Under the pieces are notes generated by a model that ran no database searches, was not told where the DNA came from, and was given only the letters and a program-made list of their open reading frames with translations. Positions 1-11,997 of a stretch of DNA of 64,000 nucleotides are shown here, one piece after another. Position numbers and translations under genes: made by a program. Each line of letters opens with the position of its first letter. The stretch's first letter is position 1. This stretch comes from Ornithodoros turicata (taxonomy: Eukaryota > Arthropoda > Arachnida > Ixodida > Argasidae), in NCBI RefSeq assembly GCF_037126465.1, contig NC_088201.1:3477001-3541000 (forward strand), written 5' to 3'.

Positions 1-52
1 CGGGCACGGCTGCCAACTACGTTGTCCTTCTGCACGTCTCCCGCCTATACTG

Positions 53-97
53 CTACATGCTACTTTTAATGTGGAATTGCAGTAGTAAAGGAGGTGC
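53..97 (-). CDS. PCGF1: PCGF1 terminal exon
   Basis: Acceptor CTCTTTCAG, then [14 protein letters not shown] and stop TAG. The 14-residue tail matches the PLLLQY-type end of the PCGF1 RAWUL domain. The 3' UTR and polyadenylation signal would lie in or beyond the first 52 bases; no AATAAA is visible there. Confidence 0.85.
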   Translation of the reverse strand, partial: APPLLLQFHIKSSM

Positions 98-3000
98 CTG
101 AAAGAGTTCAAAATGATGCTCATGTATGTTTTTTTTAGCAAGATACCTACTCTTTGTATCTGCACCATTTCCGATTGCCCAATGGGGTCGTGACACTTGG
201 TTCATTGCACCGTTTACGTGCACCGGGGTACTCTTCCGTGCGTCGCGATTGGCCAGAACTCGACTATCCGGCTCCAAAGCCCCGCGGCGCTTAATGATAC
301 TCGTAAGTGGGGAGTGACTTTTTCGGGTTAAATGCCTGTCTCAGATTTGGAGGGGGTAAAAATCGGGCGCTCTTTTAAAACCTGTAATTCGGGGAGAAAT
401 CTTGCGATAATTGTGCTTTCGGGTGTTTTTGGTTCTCCTCTTGTCTTATTAAGTCCTTTCCTAATCTCTCTTTTTTTGTTTCTTTGTTGTTGTTTTTTTT
501 GCGAGATCGTAACCTTCCAGCGGTAATCCCCAAAGGTATAGACAGTGTTGACACAGATGGGTGTGTTGCTGGGAACGTAAGTGACCCAATTTTTACATGC
601 GTTACACGTGACTACCTTTGTTCGTCTCCAGTGGAAACGCCACTTGAGGATTCCACAGTGACTGGAATTCATGGGATAAGTCGGGTTTAACCCGAATTGG
701 TCGGAGGTCAGTTCGGGGGGAATAACCGGGCGGAATCGGGTTTAACCCGAAAAAGTCACACCCTGCTTATAAGTAGGGCCTGACTTTTTCGGGTTTTATT
801 TTTGGCCAAATTCGGGGGGTAAATATCGGGTGATATTTTTCATTTGAAAATTCGGGCGTATTCGGGTTAAATCCCGTTACAGCATATTCTGTCGTCAGGA
901 ATTCGGGTGTATTCGGGCGATTTATTTATTTTGTTTAATAAAAATTTGTCTTAACATGGAACTAATGTTTATAAATGTTATCAAACTTTATTTTAATGCA
1001 TGCTTATGAGTGTACCACGCGACCCGGATGTTTTCGGGTAGATTCGGGTTAAACCAGAATTTTACAGATTTCGTTCGGGGGGGTAAATATCGGGCGGATA
1101 CGGGTTTAACCCTAAAAAGTCACTCCCTACTTATAAGCATGTGGTTTTCAAGTGACCATTGTGCCTGTTCACCATCTGCTGTATCAAATGACAAACTATG
1201 TTTGACGGGGTATACTAAGCTATGCAAATGACACCAACCAATGCACAATCAAGTGTCACAGACCATTAAGCGGTGAAACGTGTCTCGCAGAGATTAGCGG
1301 CGCAGTTTTCAATGCTGATGCCCAAGATTTTGAACCAATTTTAGACTGAATTCAAGATACTCAACACAACACAAGTTCTTACCGAGGCACTAGGCAAATT
1401 ATTAATGATAAATTATTTCACATTAATACAACCATCAATGCGATAAATAGATGCGCCGTGACAACATTTTTCAACATTAATATTTCTCGCTAAAATATTT
1501 ACAACATCCAGGAAAAAAGCATTTCTCGCACAATGACTCCTCGCTAAATAACGAACCAATAAAAGCTGGTAAAACCTTGGTGCATTCGAGCGCAACAGAA
1601 AACCACTTGAGAGCAAATAATTGACGAGCAAATTAGACTCTGTGAAAGCGAGCTGGTGTACCGCGGAAAGCACAAGACCGAGAGGACGACGCGAGACCTA
1701 AAAAGTCTTCGCGTTGTCCTCTTCGTCTTGTGTGTTCCTCCAACTCAAAGAAACGTTACCTCTTTGAGCAAATAATTGTTTTACAAAAGCATTCACGCTT
1801 CAAAGTCCCCAGCACAGAGCGTGGCATATTAGTAAATTTTCCCCGAAACTCACTTGGTCCAGCCAGTGGGTAAGCCACACTCTCTTAAGGCAATGGGACG
1901 GGCAGAGACGGTGGCCCCGGCACAGCAGCTCGATCTCCGGGCCAGAGGAATCGCTGCTCCTCCGCTTGGACTGCCAGCGCCGCACCACCAGCTGCCCCAG
2001 GTGAGACACCCGGGCTCGTCCCGAGCACCGCACGTACCAACGACCCGTCCACAGGAACCCATTTCCGCCTTTGCTGCATGGTGGCGCAACCACATAAGTT
2101 CACGTCAGACGTTTTCACAGGCAAGGTGACGCAAGGTGATGCAAGCTCGAAGTACATGCTGTTACCCTATAAAAGTCTACCTGCAATTTCTAGGTGCGTC
2201 CAAAAGAAAAGTGCCGCACTCGTGAGGGACTATCGCATCCGGGAACGTATGTATGATACCGATTGGGGTAATGTCCGTCACCGCTTCAGAGTCAATTTGG
2301 CCAAATTTCTCTTCCAAAAACAGCTTACGTACTAAATAAATGAGTTTTAAAGGAGCATTAAAGTGGTATCTAACATGGCCAAAAACTGCTGTCATCTTGT
2401 AAAGCAGTATGTGAAAAGTATTCCCACAAAATATTTCTGTCCAAAGTTGTTTCACCACGGTGCAATAAATTTGGAAAATGGCTGCCGCGGTGACACGCCG
2501 GAGCGCTCCAACTGCAGACCACACCCACTCTACTGTGACGTTGGTGGTAGAGAGCCCCTCATTCGTTCGTAGGAAAAACCGTCTGCTATGAACATTGCAA
2601 GCTGTTTCTTGTGGACTTCCAGTCTTTATATGATTTATATCACGTTTTCCAAAAAAAAAAGCCAGAGAAAATGCACTTATATGCAGCCTGAGAAAATAAG
2701 ATTACGATCGCAAGAGTAATATATCCGTGGCTTCTGTGCAATCTCAGAATTCACAGCAGCAGAAAGCAAGCGATGGCGGCGGTATTGTGGCGCCACCTGT
2801 TAGCCACTGAACCAACTGTGCGGTGAAAACGGTCGGACAGGCTGCACACTGTCGGGGAGCACGGGGTTTTCGCTGTACAAGCGCAGTTAATTTCGGGCTG
2901 CACCACTCGTTCTTCCCGTGGTGTCTGCGGTCCCAAAAAATCGTGGTTGTGTCGTGGACAGTCTTCAAACCCTCCGTTTTGGACATCACGTAGCCAGAGA

Positions 3001-5344
3001 ACGCATGGCGTCTCCGAAGCGGTAGCAGACGCTTCGGCGTTACATATTCACTGTAGTCTTCTTCTTTGCCTGGGCCAATGTCATAATGAGGACAATGAAG
3101 GAAGTACACAAGGGTGGCATGCCACGTGATGTCACTAATGGACTTTGGCTTATAAGCTTTTGGCGCCACTCGAAATTATTAAACTGGCCTTGGTCACACT
3201 TGGCGTACTCTCGTTGGGTCCCGGAACAACATGCACCCTAGCAGTAGGTTCCCTACTTAACGACAGCAGACACACCCCCCAGTGTGAAACAGCTTCAAAC
3301 GTTGCTGTCAAGCCCTGGCGATCGCCAGCGATGACGTTGCTTACAAAAGCAACAAGACCCACGAAAGGAGATTCGACGGCTTAACCAATGAATCGCTTTA
3401 ATCCGATTTCACTCTGATCCCAAATTGTCCTTTTCTTCCTTTCATGTCACACCATTCCTAACAATTGCGCCAGACATTCCGTACTGAAACATCCCCACAG
3501 TCTTCAACAGGATGATTATGCAAAGAAGAATGCAAGGCACACACCTGGTAGGTTCCAAACAGATGTGCACGAGCTCGTCATTGGCATAGTGGTGCGTGTG
3601 GGACAGTTGCCTTTCCTCTTCCACCCTTTGCTCAGCTATTGCTTCACCTCGCCGCTCCTCGAATTCCTTTCTCTGTTTTGTCTCATCTACGACCCAGGAT
3701 AAAAGCAGTTAGAATAACAAATAAACGGGGGGGTCTTGTGCAGGTATATATTCACTGCGAGATTGACCTACAGGGGGCGACACTGTCACCTTTCTAGTGT
3801 GGATAACACGCTGACAGATGTTTAAAGTTGATGTTTTTTTTTTCTTTTCTGTAATTCTCGCGTGTATTCACCGGAAGATAACTTGTGCCGCAATGGTACG
3901 ATACTGTTCGGTTCCCCAATGCTCCACCTACTGCACTGAACGCGGCATAAACGTGTGACGCGAGGAAGCTATCTACACTACGCTAGTTCATAGTTTCTCC
4001 ACAGCGCGGTGACACTGTTCGATCTCCGAGCGAATAGAGCCCCTAGTGGATTCTGCGAATCCACAAAATTTCGTGGAATTGGCCTCGTCTCGTGTTTTCC
4101 GCGAAATATTCCATATACTGCAGAATGCGAGGGTTTCAATCGACCTGCAACATTTTCCCGATTAGTCCCCGAGTATTTTATACCCGATTAGTCCCCGACT
4201 GATGCCGCTGGGACTTACACGGCTGAACATGTCACGACGAAAGAAAATTTCACAACGGGAATGCCCAGAGAGAAATTGTCAGAGTCTAGTTTAATTTTCT
4301 TTGCGTACTGAAAAGTTCCAAAAGGCTGGAAAAGTGTGCGGGACGAGTCAGTAAGCGATCTTGGGAGAATGCTGCAACATTTTCCTCTCGTTGTCTCTTG
4401 CGCACGCGTTTGTAAATCCCACTTTGCGGAAATGTTAATTTTTCCTTTATGTATATCTCACGAAAAAACTCAATTCCCAATACATATTTTTGCTATGTGG
4501 TGTGTTCTTTCTGTCAGCAGATGCTGCTCAGACATCAGAGCCGTACTCTCCAGTTCACACTGGGTTTCTCGTACTTGTCACAAACAACTTGTCAGATATA
4601 CGCTTGAGCAGAGCCGTCCCAAGGCGAGCTGCTACCTGGAGACCGATTATGCCAAGTTATTCTTTCGGTACATTCTCTAACATGGAAGAAAAGGTGACAA
4701 AAGATCTAGAAAGAGCATGCGCAAATATTCGCCCGCATGCTTTGCAGGTAGCACGCGAGACTCGGTTCAAATATGTTATAAGGCCTGTCCGTACTTTCCA
4801 AGAGCTCAGGAACGACCTTGTAGACGATGTCCTGGAGGGTACGATCTTGACGCAGACTTAGGTGCGGCTGCGTTTCGTGCACTTTGGTGTTGCATATAGG
4901 GCAGAGTCGGCTCGTTTGAAGGTACTTCACGATGCAGCTCTTGCAGACTGAAACGAGAGAAGCATTACATGAGCAGACTTACCCCCGAAAGACCTACATT
5001 TATCTCTACAGGGTCAGTCATCAGCTGCAGACAGTAAAGCATTTTGCCTCTCCTCCTCAATAAGGCCCCCCTCGAACGATCTCATTTGCGGAGAGAGCCT
5101 TCATTAGGAGGAGGGGGAAAGCATTTCTTTCGCTCACAAACAATGCAATGGATGTTTTTTTGGGGGGGATTATGAGAGTTCCGCGACCAAAAGCCAACTT
5201 TGCCACGAAAAAAAAAGAAAAATGAATAATAGGGAACTTACATGTATGCAGGCACTCCGTGATACTAGCAGCATCGATCAGGTAGCCAGCACACAACAGA
5301 CAGACTATGTGCGGGTTCAGGTCACGAATGTAAAGCCTGGATGT
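53..5344 (-). CDS. PCGF1: PCGF1-like Polycomb group RING finger protein (5' end not found)
   Basis: Subunit of a variant PRC1 (PCGF1-RING1-BCOR/KDM2B type) that monoubiquitylates histone H2A in the nucleus. Coding exons in transcript order are 5242-5344, 4795-4947, 3545-3686, 1854-2073 and 53-97. Together they give 220 residues and a TAG stop, with matching phases at every junction. The RING is complete: CLLC, then ECLHTFCKSC, then CPIC. It is followed by the family block VHETQP...[12 protein letters not shown]. The fourth exon carries the RAWUL (ubiquitin-like) fold starting [13 protein letters not shown], and the gene ends [17 protein letters not shown] and HETQP are closer to PCGF1 than to BMI1/MEL18 or PCGF3/5. 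The linker between RING and RAWUL is divergent and charged. The exon before 5344 (phase 0, encoding the initiator Met) was not identified between 5346 and about 10 kb. Family membership is seen directly; the PCGF1 subtype is inferred from memory of the paralogues. Confidence 0.88.
299..775 (+). mobile_element. Non-autonomous TIR element, 'GGGTTTAACCC' family, copy 1
   Basis: The ends are inverted: GGAGTGACTTTTTCGGGTTA on the left and AACCCGAAAAAGTCA on the right. The interior is rich in TCGGG. A full-length copy lies on the opposite strand at 16193-16672 and shares the interior from the T-rich block to the CCAGTGGAAACGCC region. No transposase is visible. Superfamily not assigned. Confidence 0.75.
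767..1138 (+). mobile_element. Second TIR element sharing a terminus with the previous one
   Basis: Left end CTTATAAGTAGGGCCTGAC and right end GTCACTCCCTACTTATAAG are inverted copies. The outer bases also carry GACTTTTTCGGG as in the neighbour. The interior differs (AT-rich centre around 900-1000), so this is a related but distinct derivative. Its left end overlaps the right end of the element at 299-775. Confidence 0.65.
1854..2073 (-). CDS. PCGF1: PCGF1 exon: RAWUL domain
   Basis: Acceptor CATGCAG, entered in phase 2 so that AG plus C makes Ser. It encodes [20 protein letters not shown] and ends VWLTHWLDQ at donor GTGAGT. The family equivalent begins YVRCSVRAEVRHL. This domain binds BCOR/PHC-type partners in PRC1. 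Confidence 0.85.
2074..3544. repeat. PCGF1 intron with a dispersed repeat (2346-2867)
   Basis: Bases 2346-2867 are repeated on the opposite strand at 61957-62448 inside DCAF10. Both copies hold blocks such as AAAGGAGCATTAAA and GCTGCACACTGTCGGG. There are no obvious inverted ends and no coding capacity. The remainder of the intron shows nothing I can name. Confidence 0.75.
3545..3686 (-). CDS. PCGF1: PCGF1 exon: charged linker
   Basis: It encodes a Glu/Arg-rich stretch ([20 protein letters not shown]) and then [14 protein letters not shown], the counterpart of the YRYDEQLNLCLE block of PCGF1. Acceptor is GGTCGTAG, donor is GTGTGT, and the exit is phase 2. Confidence 0.8.
3687..4794. other. 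PCGF1 intron, nothing recognised
   Basis: Mostly unremarkable sequence. A short doublet of ATTAGTCCCCGA-type words at about 4158-4200 resembles the ends of the element at 31230-31757 and may be a fragment of that family. Confidence 0.5.
4795..4947 (-). CDS. PCGF1: PCGF1 exon: second half of the RING
   Basis: Acceptor TCGTTTCAG. It encodes [19 protein letters not shown], then the conserved helix [14 protein letters not shown]. Reading past 4795 gives a few more sense codons, but the phase-1 donor GTACGG joins cleanly to the next exon ([12 protein letters not shown]), as in other PCGF proteins. The donor is weak. Confidence 0.85.
5242..5344 (-). CDS. PCGF1: PCGF1 exon: first half of the RING
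   Basis: Acceptor TTTTTCAG, then 34 codons plus one base. It encodes [32 protein letters not shown] and the first base of Phe. Donor is GTAAGT. This exon holds the first two zinc-binding Cys residues and the Cys-His of the loop. Confidence 0.9.
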
Positions 5345-5559
5345 CTGAAAAAGACACCCGACTGCTCCATAATCGTAATCTTTATTTAGTCAATACTGCA
5401 AAATGAACGCAAAGCATTAATTCGTCAAACTCTTATATTTATTTATTTCATCACACAAGTGATTAGGAGCAGAGGCTAAAAAGTCACAGGAGACTTGACA
5501 AGGCCTCTACCCCCTACAGCAGCACATTAAATAATCGCAATGTATGCAACACTATGCAC

Positions 5560-5960
5560 AGTGGTAAACAGGTACAGAAATGTCACTCAATCATCAATAA
5601 CAGAGATCAGCTTCGAACCTTACTCATGCTACAGCAATGTAACGTTTATATACAGTAGTGATTAATCTAAATTACAAAAGTATGTTAGCAAATCATTTCT
5701 ATGTAAAGACAGCAGATCGCATGTATTATCATTGAGTAATCTAACTAAATTATATTGCAACCTGTGGAACCCATACGACGTCCGGCACTGTGGAACTTCA
5801 TATGTTAAAGGGTGGCGGTAATTGTAAACAGGATTAGTAATTTCTAAGCTTGCTACGTCCAGGAGGTCACATAAGTTTTCCTTAACTGCCCTTCGGTACG
5901 CCAGGATGAGCCTATAGCAATAAAGGTTGTGAATCCTGGGTATGCGATACTTCTCGAATA
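5560..5960 (-). pseudogene. Non-LTR retrotransposon ORF2 carboxy-terminal fossil
   Basis: The minus-strand translation around 5930-5700 reads LFEKYRIPRIHNLYCYRLIL, then PVYNYRHPL, then QCRTSYGFHRLQYNLVRLLN. This is the typical tail of a CR1/jockey-type ORF2 after the reverse transcriptase. Only the 3' end is left. The upstream end is truncated, as expected from target-primed reverse transcription. Confidence 0.65.
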
Positions 5961-6024
5961 GCCTCTCGAATTATAGATGTTGAAGGATAAGATATTGTGT
6001 TGTGCGTGGGTGCCTGAGCGCCCA

Positions 6025-6043
6025 AATTATTATTATTATTATT
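6025..6043 (+). repeat. (ATT)n microsatellite
   Basis: Six to seven ATT units in a row. Confidence 0.8.
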
Positions 6044-8285
6044 GCAATAAATTGCACAATTGCTCATAAATGCAAACCACCGAGCAGAATTCTAGAACGA
6101 AGGCACTTCCCCGGCAGTGCTAGTAACTATTGCACATTAACGTTATTAGTGATCTCATTTTGTACTGTCATTGCAATGTACATGTCTCAAAATATTGTTT
6201 CTCTATGTGAAGTATCACAAAATTAAATTCTAGTTCTGACAAGTACAAATGGGTGCCCAATCTGCCCACGTGTCTGGCAACACTGCTCCTAAAACCGCCC
6301 ACAGCTGCTGGCAGTCTTCTGACAAAGAGTGGCCGTTGCTTCTCACCTACCCCTTGGAGAATCCCAAACCATCAAGTCTTGCAGGCGGGATTACGATTTG
6401 CGTCTCTGAGTGAGCTGGATTTATAATACCAAATAAAATAAATGTCTATTTTTCTTCCACTGCAGTACTTTAAAGGGAGGGTCACATACAGTCTGATATG
6501 CTCTGAAACTAGGCTGAAATTGTATTCCTGGGTATTGTGGAAGTGCAGCTTTAAAAGTTTCATTCCGAGCAGCAGTGTATGTACACCTCTTTGGGATTGC
6601 TGAGGGATTATGGCCACCTTGGTTCCTCACCTCCTCTAGACAGATGTTGTTTCCAGCACAGCTCATGGTGAGCCATGGCAATGTTCTTCATTCAATTGTG
6701 TTGTGTTTGTCGTATGTTTAATTGCCCCATCCACCACAACGCTATTAATTCCTTTATTTAATAGCCATGGCCCTGTTGCACTGTTGCATTATCAACAACT
6801 GAGGATTAGAATGCATTCTGAATAGACAATGCTCTCCAAGATTCCATACAAGCTTCAATATTCAATTCATTCAAGGATATTCATTCATTCATTCAAGCTT
6901 CCAATCAATTCAGTTCATCACGATAGATATTCGCCACAGATATTTGTGGCACAAATTGTGTCACTTTATTTGGGTCCAGGTCATCCTTCCTCTTTGCTTG
7001 TCATCGTAACAGTTTCTCCAATGTTCCGTGGACTTGCAATGATTGGACGCTTGCAAGAAAAGTTTCCCCCCAAAAGTACAAACTGCACCAATAAACAGCT
7101 TTACGTTTCGACATGTCATTCATTTCTCGTACAAATGAATGTCGATGAAAACGAAAAGAGTAAGGCGTCCAACAGCGATAATTAAGATCAGATGCGCTTT
7201 TTAGGCAGGCACCCATAAACCTAAAAAGCAGAAACCACACACTTGTCGTGAATTACCTGTTTTCCAGTCATCCGGCTGCTCAAGGCCCAGTCGTGGTTCG
7301 AAAACAGTTCCGTCAATCAACGCGCGAAGTTGAAGTATTACTTTCAAACTCAAGTAATTACTGTGTTAGTACGATATTTAAGAACTTGTGACGTCCCGAG
7401 CTGGAAGAGCATCACGCAAAAATCGCCTCGCACAAAACGCACAATTTAAATAAGAAAGCATGCCCTACCGTCAACAAGCTTCAAATTACGCGATGAGCCG
7501 GAGGTACACGTGTTGGTTGAACTGCGCACAATACACCACGCGGACGCTATTTCGCAATATACGGAGATTTGTCATTGCAACCTTGTTCGTAACACATGCG
7601 CATGACGCCTATGACGTAAACAGAGCTTTGAAACAAACGTTACCAGGAGTAGAACAAAATAGATGGGGCTTCTTTGGTGACTTACATTATACCCGAACTA
7701 AGCATTGCCTTCGTATATTGCAGGCGTTTAAGTTCGTCGCAGCGTGCACTTTATTGTGCGAAGTCGCGAAATCGTTAGTCGACTGCGCCATTTTTAAGTT
7801 GGCTGCGATGGCAATCATGCTGGATGACAACGTGCGAGTACCTCGCTACGGGTGAAATGGCGAACATTACTTGCTACTATCACAATAGCTGGGGCATAAT
7901 TATAGTGCGTCCAAAATAGCTACGTTCATCATACCCGATCGTTAATCTGTGTTGGCGTAAAGTTGGCTTAGTTCTGATATCGGTGTCGTCTGCTAGCAGA
8001 ATAATGAAGCCCTATTTCTTTTTACACATGCACAAGGTGCTTGAGTTGCACATTCGGATGAACGCACGTTTATTTTTCGTTTGGACTGCCATTTAGGGAA
8101 GCGCTTCATCCCAATCGTCATCCTAGTGGAAGTGGAAAAGTTAGGCTGCCCGGAATTGAAATTTACGAAGCCTCCATCGTCGCCTCCCATTGCCGCTAGC
8201 TAGTTCCATCTCAAATCGAACAAGCCAGTACATTTGATGTCTCAAATGAACGGGGGGAAAAAAATGTGTTGCACGCCATCGGTGA

Positions 8286-9108
8286 GTGCAGTGTTGTGTC
8301 GGTTTTTGTCTGTCTTAAAAAAAAAATATCAAAGTTGACTCGAAGCGCCAAAACGCACCATATTTACTGCAACTTTCCGGACGATCTGTAAAACGGATAA
8401 GATTAAGCTTTATGCCATTTAATTTGTCATTCGTGGGTCTATCGAATGATACATAATTTGTTGCTCTGCTCTATCAGGAACGTAAGCGATACCTCTTTAA
8501 GTAGCACCATATCTCCGAAAAATGACGAATTTCGGAAGCATTTATCTAAACAAAAGAACGCCAAAAACTTGCTCAAAACTTTGGTATGTCGTAGATAGAC
8601 CCTTACACTACACACCGAAGAAAAATCAAAATTCGGACTTTGTCGGTAGGCGCACTGTGAATTTTTTTCACTGTGTCTCCCGCGTGGGGCAAAACACTGG
8701 TTGAATGGGTTCCGCGTATAGGGCCGGCAAAAAATTCACAGTGCGCCTACCGTTCAAGTCCGAATTTTGATTTTTCTTCGGTGTGTAGTGTAAGGGTCTG
8801 TCTACCACATATCAAAGTTTTGAGCAATTCTTTCGGAGTTTTTTTTTTTTTTAGATAAATGCTTCCGAAATTCGTCATTTTTCGGAGGTATGGTGCTACT
8901 TAAAGAGGTATCGCTTACGTTCATGATAGAGTAGATAGAGCAATGAATTATATACCATTTGATAGCCCCATGAATGACATATTAAATGGCATAAAGCTCA
9001 ATCTTATGCGTTTTGTACATCGTCCGGAAAGTTCCTGTGAATATGGCGCTTTGAGTCAATTTTGACTTTTTTTTTTTTCAGACAAACAAAAACCGCCACA
9101 GCACTGCT
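8286..9108. mobile_element. Long palindromic (foldback) element
   Basis: Two arms of roughly 370 bases face each other around a spacer of about 60 bases at 8670-8730. Matching pairs include TGACGAATTTCGGAAGCATT (8523) with its complement near 8856-8875, and AAAAATTCACAGTGCGCCTA (8730) with its complement near 8650. The outermost words are AGTGCAGTGTTGTG and its inverse CACAGCACTGCT. No reading frame of note. The structure fits a foldback or hairpin MITE. Confidence 0.85.
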
Positions 9109-10801
9109 AACGCAGGAGCCTCTTATGCCCTAGGTTGTCCAAATTCAGAGCAAGAAATCACTAGAATGCCTCAAGAAATAGCCTTGCAGGGGACGCTCAA
9201 ACCCGCGTGCAACGACATCGTCTTCTGAGAGGCAGTTTTTTCCTCCTTTGGGTCGTCCAAGAGAATTACCCATCACCACAGACTATACTACTATACTGCC
9301 ACAGGCTGTCATTACTATAATTTCATTACAGTAATGACATTACTGCCCAGGTATGCCCACTGGTAATGCAAAAAAGAAAAAGCTACATACCGTAGATAAT
9401 TTTTGTGTGTTGAGTAGGGCCGTTTTAGACAAAAAAAAACAAAAAAAAAACAGCGATGACAGGTTTGAAATGTTGAGAAGCCATAACAATTACCACTTTT
9501 ATATCCTTCAACAGCCCAAAGTCGGGAAGAAAACTTCGCACACACGTAATGCTATAAAAAGCGCGGCAGCTTGTTTTTCAATATTTTCTCCTGTTCACAA
9601 TTCCCGATTTTATTGCCCTGTCACGCTGTTGCTTTCAGTTGTCATATTTCTTCACAATGCGTTATTGGGTTTTACTTATATGATGAATGAGTAAGGGGGA
9701 GACTAGAAGGGATACATGCTTAATTCGTTTTACACAGTTTAACATTTTTCCCCTCTTCCTGTGGTAACATAGAGATCTTTATTGCAAAAAAACATGCATA
9801 AAGCGGGACGTTTTACATTCCACTTCTTGCTCGCTTGCGTTCCTTTAGAAATCCCGTGATTTGGCAGGACACAGTGAGAAGAGCTGGGAAATCCTTGTTT
9901 CCTTTTTGTCCTTCTTCGTGCACATAACACCTAGAGGTTGACACCCTTTCCACTGGGCAGATGGATAATTTGCACTAGCACAGCAGATTGTCGTGAAAGC
10001 GTAAACGGAAATAATCCCATCTGTTAAGTTTACATTCATCAGTAAGACATGAACCCGTGCTTCGTAAAAAGCACGAGCTAAACATTGCCATTCAAAACAT
10101 AATTGCTTTATCGCTCTTTGACACCACCGAACAATAAGATACAAACGACAATGTGTCTTGACAAGTTACTTTAAGTACCTTGCAATATGGTACCTTGTAG
10201 TGTACCTCAAGTGCCACTGATTTCAGGTACTTGGTACTTTTCATAAGTACAGTTTCGAGGTACTTTGCCAATCATTGTTTTTAACCCTATGAGATATATT
10301 CCTCTTCCTTAGTCACCTAGTATATGGCAACCTCGGAAAGCCTCACTTGATCTACTCGCGTTCAACTTTAAGAAGGCAAAGAAATCTAGTCCGTCATCTA
10401 CATACGCCGTTGGAGATAAGGAGACACAATAGCGCGTCAGGAGAGAGAGAGTGCAGCGCCGCCATGGGGGAGGTCTCGCGTAGTGTCATGCGGTCAGTCT
10501 TAACAGCCAATGCGGAAGCAGAGTGAGTGTGATGGATTACATTATGTGGCGGAGGAGGGAGAGTGACGTCTTTGAGCCCAGTCATCCTACCTGCGGCGCA
10601 GGTATTTTAAGAGCTGACGGATTACATTTATTTTCCTTTTTAAGTTGAACACGATCTATAGTTTAAACACAGCAATTGTACAAAAATATAATAATAATAA
10701 GACTAATATCCAAAGCTCGTCCGGCATATCACGAGTACGTCATAGCAGAGTACAGCATACACCTAGGATGCCTCAATACTAGTAGGCACCCTAGATACAC
10801 T
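9109..10801. other. Intergenic stretch, nothing recognised
   Basis: It holds simple A-tracts and a run of GTACCT/GTACTT words at about 10165-10265. No coding exon is supported. Confidence 0.5.
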
Positions 10802-11643
10802 GGGTGCACCCAGAGCCGTATATTAAAAGGGAGTCTGGCCATTAATGGGTCATGCCTATACCTGAAGCTCCACCCACCTTTTCAGCTTTCTGACCAATGA
10901 CGTCTGGAAATATGGGGCTCTATCAATCAACCTATCCTCACTATTTGTCCCCCTATCCATCATGGGTAGCGCCATTTTGGGTGGCAAGTAGATTGGATGG
11001 GATTGAAATGGATATACCTCTCGCGATCTGTAAAACCAGTGGATTTTTGGTGCAAATTTGATGAACGCCACCTAGGCTGCGCAAGGCGCACGTCGAGAAC
11101 TGTCGTTTGCTTCCATCGTTGTACCGCTGCCGGCAGAACCACCTGCTGATACACATCCTGTCGTCAGTACGATTTTTTAACTTATCTACATGAATAGTTG
11201 GAATAAAAAAATGCAAGAATGTTTATATCCATAAGATTCAGTAAGTAAATAGTACAAAATTTTACAGCACAGCGCCGTTTTTGTTATGATTTCGTTGTGA
11301 TCGCAGTGTTCACTAGGCCTAACACCGACGATAAAACGTATTATTTTCGGTTAGGTATCGATAGCGGAGCATCAGTTGAAACTGATTTTCGAGAAACTTA
11401 CATGAGAATGTACAGCTGCAACGTGAAATCAAAGTAGTCCGTGAAAAATTTTTATCACGAAATTCCCGCTTCACAGTGTTTGTTGTCGTCGCTGTGTTGG
11501 GTGGCAGCAAGGTGTCATGGCGACCCCCTTGGTAAAAAGCAAACCAATCAGAGGAGCGAAACTGTGACTGACAGGTCGAGACTCTTTTTGGGACTCCTCC
11601 CAATGGCCAGACTCACTTTTAATATGCGGCTCTGGCTGCACCC
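10802..11643. mobile_element. TIR element of about 840 bases
   Basis: The left end GGGTGCACCCAGAGCCGTAT...AAAAGGGAGTCTGGCCATT is repeated inverted at 11602-11643 (AATGGCCAGACTCACTTTTA...GCTGCACCC), about 40 bases with few mismatches. The interior carries no recognisable transposase. No convincing target-site duplication. Confidence 0.7.
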
Positions 11644-11997
11644 GTAGCGCAGCGCCATCTATTCCGTTATCAAAGGGCTTCCCGCTTTGAGGTGTTCCCC
11701 CTTCTAGCCGCCAAATATCTTCTGGACAGCCATAATGGTGATGAAACCGCGGTCCAGCTGCTCCTGCGGCGCCGTTTGGGTAACAATCACTTGTACCACA
11801 GTCCTGCCGATCAGCAGCGTCTTACATGTTGAATATACTTTCCTGTCTATGTTATTACCCCTGGAATTTTCAGCTGATTTCCTCGGGCATTATTTGCATA
11901 GCAGTGAAAAGAATTTGATACCACAGCGGGACGATAAGGGTCTCAAACCACAAATTCTCTGCCGTGTCGGGTGCCTGCGAGCAGAATGGCGAAACCG

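Larger units (their letters stand above)
98..1853. other. PCGF1 last intron, transposon-filled
   Basis: It contains two adjacent terminal-inverted-repeat elements (299-775 and 767-1138). The rest (1139-1853) shows no coding potential that I can support. Confidence 0.7.
5346..8285. other. Upstream region of PCGF1: LINE fossil, microsatellite, otherwise unassigned
   Basis: It should contain the missing PCGF1 first exon(s). The only recognisable pieces are a LINE 3' fossil (5560-5960, minus) and an ATT microsatellite (about 6025-6043). A 131-codon open frame at 7460-7855 (plus) has no recognisable domain. I could not choose a phase-0 start exon with a convincing donor. Confidence 0.5.

Noticed and set aside
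2744..3169. 141-codon minus frame in a PCGF1 intron
   Set aside because: Overlaps the dispersed repeat also present in DCAF10, so not a gene-specific exon; it also does not resemble PCGF1.
7460..7855. 131-codon plus frame without recognisable domain
   Set aside because: No homology recognised, no splice context, unremarkable composition; not enough to call a gene.
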